Virus record (IMG/VR): IMGVR_UViG_3300033553_000148
Span: 1 to 38,102 of that record
Reading direction: 5' to 3' (one strand)
From: a virus
Length of the DNA: 38,102 bases
Positions within the stretch are counted from its first letter, which is position 1. Every line of letters starts with the position of its first letter. The notes under the pieces were generated by a model. The model did no database searches and had not been told where the DNA came from. It worked only from the letters and a program-made list of their open reading frames with translations. Positions 29,002 to 34,468 of the stretch are shown here, in pieces. Position numbers and translations under genes: made by a program.

Positions 29002-29325
29002 ATGAAAAAATACTGTAGGGAAACAAAAACTTGGATAGAAGAAGAGGAACACGTCTCTATAACCAAGAAGCGTAAAGCGTGTAAAGGCGGTCAAGAGCAT
29101 GACTGGATGCTATGTCTACCAAGCTGGGCGCACCATAACAACACCGAACTAGGTTTTGATGTGGCTAAAAAGTATTACGAGATAGAGGATGCCAGAGAAG
29201 ATATGGACATTGCTTTTGATGAAAAGTTAGAGGAGCTGGGTATTAAAGGGATGGAATTCAGAATTAGTAAATTATTAGGTAGACGAAGGAGTTACATCTG
29301 TTCTGTTTGCCAAAAAAGAAAATGA
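29002..29325 (+). CDS. Early protein with C-terminal Cys pair (107 aa)
   Basis: A 107-residue protein (MKKYCRETKTWIEEEEHVSI, CKGGQEHDWMLCLPSWAHHN, ELGIKGMEFRISKLLGRRRS) ending YICSVCQKRK. A CKGGxEHDWxLCLP...SYxCSVCxKRK pattern with two Cys pairs and His residues suggests a zinc-binding fold. It is expressed from a leaderless promoter. The stop overlaps the next ATG (ATGA). No named family. Confidence 0.6.
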   Translation: MKKYCRETKTWIEEEEHVSITKKRKACKGGQEHDWMLCLPSWAHHNNTELGFDVAKKYYEIEDAREDMDIAFDEKLEELGIKGMEFRISKLLGRRRSYICSVCQKRK

Positions 29326-29477
29326 ATCTGGAAATAACACACCTTAACCCCGGGTCAGAGAATCACGTTCAGTCAGTTCTTGAGAACCTACACTACAATC
29401 ACGAAGTAACGATTATAAGAATTTATCAGGAAGACAATAAGAAGATGGTTGAGTATGAAGTTAAAGATAAAAGTTAG
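29322..29477 (+). CDS. Small early protein (51 aa)
   Basis: ATG 29322 to TAG 29477 encodes 51 residues (MNLEITHLNPGSENHVQSVL, ENLHYNHEVTIIRIYQEDNK, KMVEYEVKDKS). It overlaps the previous stop (ATGA), and its own end overlaps the next gene by 23 bases. Alternating beta-strand pattern. No family was recognised; overlaps on both sides favour a real gene. Confidence 0.5.
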   Translation: MNLEITHLNPGSENHVQSVLENLHYNHEVTIIRIYQEDNKKMVEYEVKDKS

Positions 29478-29610
29478 AAGCAGGTCTACCTTCTGCCCTA
29501 TTAAATGTTGCAAGTGTCAGAAAGAAATTAAGATGGGTGATAAATACTATGCTCGCTCCAGTGGGTACGAGCGCCATGAGAAGTGTGGAATGTGGACTGT
29601 GGAAAACTAG
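29455..29610 (+). CDS. Small zinc-binding protein (51 aa)
   Basis: ATG 29455 to TAG 29610 encodes 51 residues (MKLKIKVRSRSTFCPIKCCK, CQKEIKMGDKYYARSSGYER, HEKCGMWTVEN). Four or five Cys and one His (C-P-I-K-C-C-K-C ... H-E-K-C) form a likely treble-clef or LIM-like zinc site, with GDKYYAR as the strand after the knuckle. Its last codons contain three tandem 7-base TGTGGA(A/C) repeats that double as the DnaA-like box of the next promoter. Confidence 0.6.
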   Translation: MKLKIKVRSRSTFCPIKCCKCQKEIKMGDKYYARSSGYERHEKCGMWTVEN

Positions 29611-29640
29611 ACATAACTTGTCAAGTTGACATGCTATACT
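29598..29640 (+). promoter_or_regulatory. Leaderless promoter TGCTATACT with TGTGGA repeats upstream
   Basis: TGC then TATACT (29632-29640) ends exactly 6 bases before ATG 29647. TGTGGAAAA (29598-29606) lies 28 bases upstream and is the last of three tandem 7-mers TGTGGAA, TGTGGAC, TGTGGAA (from 29584). Confidence 0.65.
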
Positions 29641-29646
29641 TCTGGT

Positions 29647-30294
29647 ATGGCAATCAAGCCACGCATACTAATATTTGATAATAAAAAAATAGTTTTTCAC
29701 AGTAAAGAACTGTTACAGATATTTGATTTTGTTCTTAACCACCCTGATGAATACACAACTACTGAAATTGCAGATAAATTCAACTATCCGTTTAAGAAGC
29801 TAGGGTGTTCGATAAGAAGGATAAAGCAAATAACCCCAGTTTATTTCAAACCCACTAAAAAATGGAACAAAGGTTTAAAAAAAGAAGACCACGAAGCATT
29901 GATGCGTATTGCTAAAAGAACTAAAGAAATAAAAGCTGGTGTAAAACTTTCCCTAAGTCATCGTTTAAAGATTAGTGAAGCACATAAAAAAATAATAAAC
30001 TGGAATTATAAAAACGGTGCAGAGCCAGAAAATAAACGGATTAGGAAATCATTAAAATATAAACTCTGGAGAGAAGCCGTCTATTCTAGGGATAATTACA
30101 CCTGTCAAAAATGTAAGGCGTATGGTGGAAACCTACATCCACATCATATTTTAAACTTCTCTGAGCATATCAGATTACGCTTTGATACTAAAAACGGCGT
30201 TACCTTATGTTCCTGTTGTCATAGATTTTTTCATAAGAAATATGGGCAAGTGGGAAATAATAGGCAACAGTTAGATAGTTATTTAAATATATAA
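29647..30294 (+). CDS. HNH homing endonuclease (215 aa)
   Basis: ATG 29647 (MAIKPRILIFDNKKIVFHSK) is chosen over TTG 29626 because the promoter predicts transcription from this A. The first 100 residues hold a DNA-binding region with helix-turn-helix character (TTEIADKFNYPFKKLGCSIR) and NUMOD-like KWNKGLKKEDHEALMR and KLSLSHRLKISEAHKK. The HNH core is at about 150-200: YSRDNYTCQKCKAYGGNLHP, then HHILNF, then NGVTLCSCCHRFFHKKYG. It is close in design to the capsid-block HNH. It precedes the exonuclease gene by one base. Confidence 0.8.
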   Translation: MAIKPRILIFDNKKIVFHSKELLQIFDFVLNHPDEYTTTEIADKFNYPFKKLGCSIRRIKQITPVYFKPTKKWNKGLKKEDHEALMRIAKRTKEIKAGVKLSLSHRLKISEAHKKIINWNYKNGAEPENKRIRKSLKYKLWREAVYSRDNYTCQKCKAYGGNLHPHHILNFSEHIRLRFDTKNGVTLCSCCHRFFHKKYGQVGNNRQQLDSYLNI

Positions 30295-30295
30295 T

Positions 30296-31036
30296 ATGGT
30301 TAAAATCCTTATCATGGATATAGAGACGAGTCCAAATCTAGGTTACACGTGGAGTAAGTGGGAAACAAATGTTTTATCCTTTGAGCGTGAAACCTACCTC
30401 CTCTGTTATGCGTACAAATGGTATGGAGAAACTAAAACAAAAGTAGTTTCATTACCAGACTTTCCTACATACAAGAAAAATAAAGCTGATGATAAATCCC
30501 TAGTTAAATCTCTATGGGATTTATTTGAAGAAGCTGATATTATCATCGCTCATAACGGTGATAAATTTGATATTAAATACTCCAATGGTCGGTTCCTCTA
30601 TCATGGATTTACTCCACCGACTACTTATAAAACCGTTGATACTTTGAAGGTAGCTAGAGGTAAGTTCAAACTAAATTCCAATTCACTTAATGACTTAGGT
30701 AAGTTCTTAAACGTAGGTAAGAAAGTTGAAACAGGTGGCTTTGAACTATGGCTTGGTTGTATGGAGGGAAACGAGGAATCTTGGAAAAAGATGTGTAAAT
30801 ACAACAAGCAAGATGTTGAACTACTAGAGCAAGTCTACATAAAGCTACTGCCTTGGGTAAGGAACCACCCTAACCTAGTTCTACACGAAGACACACCAGC
30901 CTGTACTCATTGTGAGTCATTAAAGGTATGGAAGATTGGTTTTGATAAGTTCAGTACTAGACAAAGATGGAGGTGTATGGGCTGCGGTACTAATTTATAC
31001 AGTAGTCTTAGGAACGAGAATCTGAAAGGAGTATAA
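30296..31036 (+). CDS. PolB-like DEDDy 3'-5' exonuclease with C-terminal zinc ribbon (246 aa)
   Basis: A 246-residue protein with an RNase H-fold exonuclease: motif I MDIETSP (Asp8, Glu10), motif II IIIAHNGDKFDI (about 85-97) and motif III YNKQDVELLEQVY (Tyr-x3-Asp). The last 50 residues add a zinc ribbon of the type found in transposase-like proteins (CTHCESLKVWKIGFDKFSTR, then RWRCMGCGTNLYSS). No polymerase domain is attached and no phage polymerase gene is in the window. It may trim ends for ERF-driven annealing or digest host DNA; this is inference. It lies one base after the HNH gene. Confidence 0.82.
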   Translation: MVKILIMDIETSPNLGYTWSKWETNVLSFERETYLLCYAYKWYGETKTKVVSLPDFPTYKKNKADDKSLVKSLWDLFEEADIIIAHNGDKFDIKYSNGRFLYHGFTPPTTYKTVDTLKVARGKFKLNSNSLNDLGKFLNVGKKVETGGFELWLGCMEGNEESWKKMCKYNKQDVELLEQVYIKLLPWVRNHPNLVLHEDTPACTHCESLKVWKIGFDKFSTRQRWRCMGCGTNLYSSLRNENLKGV

Positions 31037-31045
31037 TTGTAGGCT

Positions 31046-31240
31046 ATGCGACACGATTTAGACTGGTTCACAGCCAGAGAAGGAAGCTACGTTCTACGTG
31101 GCACAACAGAGGTATTTATTAGTAGTGACGTTGTAGCTACAAAGCTATTTAATTTACAAGAGGAGGGTTATTTATTTGATGTGAAGTTAAATATACATCG
31201 TGCGCCAGATATGGAACCTTGTCGTGCTTGTCAGGGCTAA
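31046..31240 (+). CDS. Small early protein with C-terminal CxxC (64 aa)
   Basis: A 64-residue protein (MRHDLDWFTAREGSYVLRGT, TEVFISSDVVATKLFNLQEE) ending DMEPCRACQG. A TATAAT 8 bases before the ATG (31032-31037) overlaps the exonuclease stop and predicts a leader of at most two bases. The single CxxC near the end cannot by itself bind zinc, so it may dimerise or be redox-active. No family was recognised. Confidence 0.5.
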   Translation: MRHDLDWFTAREGSYVLRGTTEVFISSDVVATKLFNLQEEGYLFDVKLNIHRAPDMEPCRACQG

Positions 31241-31242
31241 TA

Positions 31243-31301
31243 TGCTATACTGAATTACTTATATCCTGTTTGCAGGGGTTAAGAAATCAGAATAATAAAC
31301 T
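31243..31301 (+). promoter_or_regulatory. Promoter TGCTATACT and leader of the Acb2-like gene
   Basis: TGC then TATACT (31243-31251) gives a start near 31258 and a leader of about 44 bases to ATG 31302, unlike the leaderless genes around it. No DnaA-like box lies in the usual place. Confidence 0.55.
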
Positions 31302-31577
31302 ATGAGCACTTACCACTTGAACGACTTTGATTCCGAAAAAAGACCACCTCAATCAGTTTCTTTTTACGAAAAAGTTGAGGACGGAACAGATGACGGGGGA
31401 ACGACTATTGAAGAAATGCTACGAGTATCTATTGCTCGACTTTCAGAGCTAAACTCACGCTTTGGTTGTCGTGAGAACTCTGTAGCAATTACTAAAATGC
31501 AGGAAGCCTTAATGTGGCTTGAAGAACGAACAAAAGACCGAGTTAAAAGAGGGGTAGAAGGAAAACACGTAGCTTAA
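31302..31577 (+). CDS. Acb2-like cyclic-nucleotide sponge, candidate anti-CBASS/anti-Thoeris protein (91 aa)
   Basis: A 91-residue helical protein. Residues 55-86 read GCRENSVAITKMQEALMWLE, then ERTKDRVKRGVEGKH. The RExSxAxTKxxEAxMW core is, as I recall it, the conserved face of the Acb2 family (DUF7681), small hexameric proteins that soak up cyclic di- and trinucleotide signals and so disarm CBASS and Thoeris type defences. The helical region before it (MLRVSIARLSELNSRF) and the total length fit. It stands alone with its own promoter. The family call is from memory of the motif; binding is not shown here. Confidence 0.65.
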   Translation: MSTYHLNDFDSEKRPPQSVSFYEKVEDGTDDGGTTIEEMLRVSIARLSELNSRFGCRENSVAITKMQEALMWLEERTKDRVKRGVEGKHVA

Positions 31578-31609
31578 TAAATCGACCCCTGCAAATAGAG
31601 AGTAAGCCC

Positions 31610-31650
31610 TGTGGACAACGGCCTATTCTGCACATTGCATTGTGTATGAT
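31610..31650 (+). promoter_or_regulatory. Leaderless promoter TATGAT with DnaA-like box
   Basis: TATGAT (31645-31650) ends exactly 6 bases before ATG 31657. TGTGGACAA (31610-31618) lies 26 bases upstream. No TGn extension or -35 is present, so the box may be needed for activity. Confidence 0.55.
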
Positions 31651-31656
31651 GGGGGT

Positions 31657-31974
31657 ATGGTAAACGAGCAATACGAGGAAATACGGCAAGTAATTTTAAG
31701 GAAAGAGATACCTGATTTTATACAGCGAGAGATAGCTATGGAAAATATGCAGAAAAAGTATATTGCCTTAGTTGAGGAGAAGGAAGAGATGGAACAACGA
31801 CATTACATCGCCTATAAAGAAATAGTTGAGGAGAAGGAAGCAAATGAGGCTAAGAAGTTAAAACAGATACAGTTTCAGCTACTAGAAAACCACCAGTTAA
31901 AGAAGGAGCTAGACGAAGCGAGAGAACTTATTGACGAATACCAGTTGTCCACATGTAGCTCAAAACAGCTCTAG
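31657..31974 (+). CDS. Long coiled-coil protein (105 aa)
   Basis: ATG 31657 (MVNEQYEEIRQVILRKEIPD) is chosen over GTG 31642, which lies in the -10 box. The rest is almost one continuous coiled coil (ENMQKKYIALVEEKEEMEQR, then KEANEAKKLKQIQFQLLENH, LKKELDEARELIDEYQL) with two repeats of EEKE. It is between the Acb2-like and lysin genes. A structural or protein-binding role is likely; no family was recognised. Confidence 0.55.
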   Translation: MVNEQYEEIRQVILRKEIPDFIQREIAMENMQKKYIALVEEKEEMEQRHYIAYKEIVEEKEANEAKKLKQIQFQLLENHQLKKELDEARELIDEYQLSTCSSKQL

Positions 31975-32031
31975 GAAAATGGTAAACTAGTAGTAAGGCA
32001 ATAAGCCTATTCCCTCTCGGTGATACGAGAG
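31945..32031 (+). promoter_or_regulatory. Lysin promoter TGGTAAACT with DnaA-like box and hairpin leader
   Basis: TGG then TAAACT (31980-31988) matches the late promoter before terS. TTGTCCACA (31945-31953) lies 29 bases upstream of the -10. The leader of about 70 bases holds AGGC/GCCT and a perfect CTCTCG (32014-32019) with CGAGAG (32026-32031) stem, which could delay or time lysin translation. Confidence 0.6.
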
Positions 32032-32066
32032 TTTAATCGTTCAGACCAATAAGTATTAAAAAGAAT

Positions 32067-32372
32067 ATGTTCAAAACATTCATGATTGCATTGCTTGTGG
32101 TGGTGCTAATGGGTGTAGCATTAGAGACTAAATTTAACTCTGATGCGGAGGTAGTTAAAATTGATAAAGAAGTACAAGAAGAGATGCCAGTGGAAAAGAA
32201 GGATAATATTGATAAGGCTAAAGAAGAAATGGAACGGATTAGCCAAGAGCTAGACTCAGAAGAGTCAAAGATTTTAGAGGAGAAGGCTCAACTAGAAGCC
32301 GAGTACAAAGCAAAACAAGCAGAGAAAGATACCCGTCTTGAAAAGATTACAGAGATTAGACTGTCTTTTTAA
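32067..32372 (+). CDS. Membrane-anchored coiled-coil half of the lysin (101 aa, zero frame)
   Basis: A 101-residue zero-frame product: a signal-anchor or signal-peptide-like start (MFKTFMIALLVVVLMGVALE), then a long Lys/Glu coiled coil (residues 40-95). It ends LSF at TTT TAA. In the -1 frame the coding runs straight on into a lytic transglycosylase with no start codon of its own, so the two are probably halves of one exported or membrane-tethered lysin. If only the zero frame is made, this is a spanin-like coiled-coil membrane protein. Confidence 0.65.
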   Translation: MFKTFMIALLVVVLMGVALETKFNSDAEVVKIDKEVQEEMPVEKKDNIDKAKEEMERISQELDSEESKILEEKAQLEAEYKAKQAEKDTRLEKITEIRLSF

Positions 32373-32449
32373 TTAGCCCCAGAGCAGAACGATTAGCAGA
32401 CGCTATTGTTCAAACTGAGTCACAAGGAAAGTGTCACAGTAACGGGGCT
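32364..32449 (+). promoter_or_regulatory. Candidate -1 frameshift site with downstream stem
   Basis: Zero-frame codons TCT TTT TAA (32364-32372) contain five T in a row. A tRNA on TTT before the stop can slip back one base and still pair TTT. Downstream AGCCCC (32375-32380) pairs with GGGGCT (32444-32449), and the loop holds a hairpin of ACTGAGTCAC (32414-32423) with GTGTCACAGT (32431-32440), 8 of 10 pairs. Confidence 0.5.
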
Positions 32450-32731
32450 TCGGGTGAGTATGGTTGTTTCCAGTTTATGCCTCAAACGTGGGCATACTGG
32501 TCAAAATTAGTCTTAGGCTATGTTGCATCACAAACGCCAGTAAATGAGCGCTACGTGGCTCTCAGGAAGCTACAGAAGCATCTAGATGACGGATATAGTG
32601 AGTCACAAGTTGCACTTATTTGGAATCAAGGAAATGCCAGTAATTGTAAGGCAGGGGTGAATAGTAAAGGCGTAGCTTATGACTCATGTGCTTACGTAAA
32701 GAAAGTAATGGGGCATCTTGCAATGAGATAG
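32366..32731 (+). CDS. Lytic transglycosylase domain of the lysin, -1 frame (about 121 aa)
   Basis: The -1 frame is open from just after TAG 32357-32359 to 32731 and reads LISPRAERLADAIVQTESQG, then KCHSNGASGEYGCFQFMPQT, then VALIWNQGNAS and SCAYVKKVMGHL. Glu in TESQGK is the expected catalytic acid, and GEYGCFQFMPQTW is the goose-lysozyme/SLT-type motif GxxGLMQxMPxTW. The first in-frame ATG (32477) would lose the catalytic Glu, and no GTG or TTG precedes it. Expression therefore needs a -1 shift from the upstream frame, or the assembly has lost or gained a T. Confidence 0.75.
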   Translation, partial: FLISPRAERLADAIVQTESQGKCHSNGASGEYGCFQFMPQTWAYWSKLVLGYVASQTPVNERYVALRKLQKHLDDGYSESQVALIWNQGNASNCKAGVNSKGVAYDSCAYVKKVMGHLAMR

Positions 32732-32735
32732 CTTG

Positions 32736-32820
32736 TGGTATACTAAAAAAGCACTTCTCAGTGCATAACAAACTCTCAGTGCCGTACAGAGTAGACAGCC
32801 CGTAACAGGGCTGTTTTCTT
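32736..32820 (+). ncRNA. Candidate small RNA with own promoter and terminator
   Basis: TTGCAA (32718-32723), 15 bases, then TGG-TATACT (32736-32744) predicts a start at about 32751. The RNA begins with a GCACT (32751-32755) / AGTGC (32760-32764) hairpin and ends at ACAGCCC (32795-32801) / GGGCTGT (32808-32814) followed by TTTCTT. About 65-70 bases, no ORF. The terminator also ends the lysin transcript. Confidence 0.6.
32795..32820 (+). terminator. Rho-independent terminator after the lysin and small RNA
   Basis: A perfect 7-bp stem ACAGCCC/GGGCTGT with a six-base loop, followed by TTTCTT on the plus strand. It ends the rightward early/lysis transcription before the convergence zone. Confidence 0.8.
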
Positions 32821-32897
32821 ATTCGTGAACTAACACCTATTCATGCCATTCATTCACGTTAATCATGCCAGTTTGGCACGAATACATACAATGTATG

Positions 32898-32990
32898 TCA
32901 CTCTCTCCATCTAATTATAAAATATATCAACCAGAATACAGGGCACGAAATAACTATCAAGAAGATAATCCACTTACTAATTGAGTCCAT
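32898..32990 (-). CDS. Tiny membrane protein (30 aa)
   Basis: ATG 32990 to TGA 32898 encodes 30 residues (MDSISKWIIFLIVISCPVFW, LIYFIIRWRE): one hydrophobic helix with a charged end. It starts one base after the stop of the 44-aa gene, so the two would be co-translated. Function unknown; the size is like toxin or pore peptides. Moderate support only. Confidence 0.4.
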   Translation of the reverse strand: MDSISKWIIFLIVISCPVFWLIYFIIRWRE

Positions 32991-32991
32991 G

Positions 32992-33126
32992 TTAGTACAA
33001 ATCTTTATCCTCGTAGCTGTCTGTAAGAACTTCATCACAGTCGCTCTCTATTTCACATGAGCCTGAACCGTCTGGGTGTTCTTCTGACCACCACGCATCA
33101 TAAGTATCTTCTGGTATTGTATTCAT
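32992..33126 (-). CDS. Small very acidic protein (44 aa)
   Basis: ATG 33126 to TAA 32992 encodes 44 residues (MNTIPEDTYDAWWSEEHPDG, SGSCEIESDCDEVLTDSYED, KDLY), strongly acidic with two Trp and two Cys. TATAAT lies 7 bases before the ATG (33134-33139), predicting a leader of about one base. Acidic miniproteins of phages often mimic DNA to block host nucleases; the composition permits that here, but there is no direct evidence. Confidence 0.5.
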   Translation of the reverse strand: MNTIPEDTYDAWWSEEHPDGSGSCEIESDCDEVLTDSYEDKDLY

Positions 33127-33155
33127 CTCTAATATTATACAGTACGCAAACAAGC

Positions 33156-33189
33156 AAAAAGCCGCTCCTCTACAAAGTAACGGCTTTTT
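33156..33189. terminator. Bidirectional terminator AAAAAGCCG/CGGCTTTTT
   Basis: A perfect 9-bp stem (33156-33164 with 33181-33189) around a 16-base loop, T-rich on the plus strand and A-rich at the 5' arm, so it can stop transcription from both sides. It separates the 44-aa gene from the 47-aa gene. Confidence 0.8.
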
Positions 33190-33207
33190 ATTTTTTAACC
33201 TACTACT

Positions 33208-33230
33208 GGCAGTAACAAGCTGCCGTTTTT
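33208..33230 (+). terminator. Second hairpin GGCAG/CTGCC with U-run
   Basis: Stem GGCAG (33208-33212) with CTGCC (33220-33224), followed by GTTTTT on the plus strand. It is a second plus-strand terminator and overlaps the end of the minus-strand 47-aa gene by two bases. Confidence 0.6.
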
Positions 33231-33372
33231 ATTCTATCACAGTGTCTAAGATTTCTCTCGCTTGTTCTTCGGAAATAGGAACTATTGGCCCGTTATAATT
33301 AGTAGTAATCGGTGCGTGGAAAGATAGTAACCACCCTTCGTCTGCTTCATTTACATATGTTTTAATATCCAT
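33229..33372 (-). CDS. Small protein (47 aa), leaderless
   Basis: ATG 33372 to TAA 33229 encodes 47 residues (MDIKTYVNEADEGWLLSFHA, PITTNYNGPIVPISEEQARE, ILDTVIE), a beta-then-helix pattern. TGTTAAACT lies exactly 6 bases before the ATG (box at 33379-33387), predicting a leaderless mRNA started directly after the late-operon terminator. No family was recognised. Confidence 0.5.
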   Translation of the reverse strand: MDIKTYVNEADEGWLLSFHAPITTNYNGPIVPISEEQAREILDTVIE

Positions 33373-33390
33373 GCAAATAGTTTAACACAA

Positions 33391-33419
33391 AAAACCGCCA
33401 GTTCCACACTGACGGTTTT
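33391..33419 (-). terminator. Terminator at the end of the late operon
   Basis: Stem AAAACCGCCA (33391-33400) with TGACGGTTTT (33410-33419), one mismatch. On the minus strand a run of six T follows. It ends late/lysis transcription coming from 34199 and possibly the small RNA starting near 33464. Confidence 0.75.
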
Positions 33420-33477
33420 CCTATCTCCCTTAGCTAGATAATTGCCTCTAGCTACCACGAGACTACATTTAGTATAC
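33391..33477 (-). ncRNA. Candidate small RNA after the metallopeptidase gene
   Basis: On the minus strand GTGTATACT (-10 TATACT at 33476..33471) predicts a start near 33464. The RNA would contain a perfect 8-bp hairpin, TAGCTAGA (33431-33438) with TCTAGCTA (33447-33454), and end at the 33391..33419 terminator, about 75 bases. It may instead be only the 3' tail of the late mRNA. Confidence 0.45.
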
Positions 33478-33479
33478 AC

Positions 33480-34199
33480 CTAGAACTTACTCTTTTTACA
33501 GAGTTGTCCCCTTAATAAGACAATCAACTTAGGAAGTATGTTTGATATTTGTTTAAGCATACTCACTTTAGTATTATAGATAGTAGCTCTCTTTGCGTAG
33601 GCTTGTTTCAAATAAGGAGCAATGTATCTCAAAGCACCTAGATTCTCGGTATAGCGTATATATTGATAACCATACTTCCCGTCTTCTGGTCTACTGCCAT
33701 GCACAATGTCTTTGTCCCAGTTAGGGATATTCAAGAATGATGTCACATTCACACCTAAGTAGGTCTGTATTAAATTATCATGTGAGTGCATCACTTCGTG
33801 GTATAGGGTTCCTAAAGAGTTAGCCATCCTTGTATCAAACCGACAATACTGTACTTGATAGCCGTTGTACTTACTAGAATAGTTAGTTCCCCATATCTGC
33901 CGACCATCTCTTGGAGCTGACTTCCAATTCTTTTTATGGATAAGAAATACTACATGGTCTGTTCCTTCCCCTGAATATCTTTTATAAATATCGTCTGTTA
34001 TTGACTGCATGTATGTGTGCTTGATTCGCACATCTCCGTCACTATCTATCTCAGTAGGGTAGTCTGAAAAGTCTCTTTCTTCTACAAAGAACACAGGGGT
34101 TATATCAGCGTTTTCATAATACAAATCAATAAACTGACGCTCTAGTTCAATCATTTCATCGGTACTTATGAGTTTGTCTTTTAATACTAGTAGTTTCAT
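33480..34199 (-). CDS. Zinc metallopeptidase of the late lysis module (239 aa)
   Basis: A 239-residue protein with a zinc-protease helix TLYHEVMHSHDN at about residues 130-141 (HExxH, then Asp three residues on). Around it are DHVVFLIHKKNW, GRQIWGTNYSSKYNGYQVQY and a basic end (LLRGQLCKKSKF). No signal peptide is seen. It overlaps the 89-aa gene by four bases and ends just before the late terminator, in a block with two small membrane proteins, where an endolysin is expected. It could be a cell-wall or protein-cleaving lysin; the substrate is unknown and the fold is not a common endolysin type. Confidence 0.65.
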   Translation of the reverse strand: MKLLVLKDKLISTDEMIELERQFIDLYYENADITPVFFVEERDFSDYPTEIDSDGDVRIKHTYMQSITDDIYKRYSGEGTDHVVFLIHKKNWKSAPRDGRQIWGTNYSSKYNGYQVQYCRFDTRMANSLGTLYHEVMHSHDNLIQTYLGVNVTSFLNIPNWDKDIVHGSRPEDGKYGYQYIRYTENLGALRYIAPYLKQAYAKRATIYNTKVSMLKQISNILPKLIVLLRGQLCKKSKF

Positions 34200-34465
34200 T
34201 TATCTAAATGTTTCATTACTCGTTCCAGTGTCTTCGCTGTATCAGCCATTAGTTGATTGTTGTGGGCGAGCTGTCCAAGTATAGTGTTTCTTACTTCTGA
34301 TTCTACGTGCCTTAGTTGTGTCTCACGCTCTGTCATAGCTGATTCATGTCTGACAGTTCTTTCGTCTAGGTGCTTTAGAAAAGTAACTGTAACGTACACC
34401 AAAGAGAGAACAGAGATTACACCGATTGAAAGATTAGGGAGCGCTGATAAAAGTTCGGGAGACAT
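34196..34465 (-). CDS. Membrane protein with cytoplasmic/periplasmic coiled coil (89 aa)
   Basis: An 89-residue protein: one membrane helix (residues about 10-30, LSIGVISVLSLVYVTVTFLK) and a charged helical tail (RTVRHESAMTERETQLRHVE, then RNTILGQLAHNNQLMADTAK). This shape resembles small holin accessory or spanin-like proteins. It lies between the holin-like gene (3-base gap) and the metallopeptidase (4-base overlap), so the three probably work together in lysis. Confidence 0.6.
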   Translation of the reverse strand: MSPELLSALPNLSIGVISVLSLVYVTVTFLKHLDERTVRHESAMTERETQLRHVESEVRNTILGQLAHNNQLMADTAKTLERVMKHLDK

Positions 34466-34468
34466 ATT

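Noticed and set aside
29626-29646. TTG start at 29626 for the HNH gene
   Set aside because: It lies upstream of the -10 box TATACT, so it would not be in the predicted transcript; ATG 29647 is at the expected +1.
32477-32731. Independent 84-aa lysin starting at ATG 32477
   Set aside because: It would lack the catalytic Glu and the first helix of the transglycosylase domain that are encoded just upstream in the same frame.
32881-32900. Palindrome ACATAC/GTATGT as a further member of the TGTATACA operator set
   Set aside because: The core differs (GTATGT, three-base centre) and it overlaps the end of a tiny ORF, so I left it out of the operator family.
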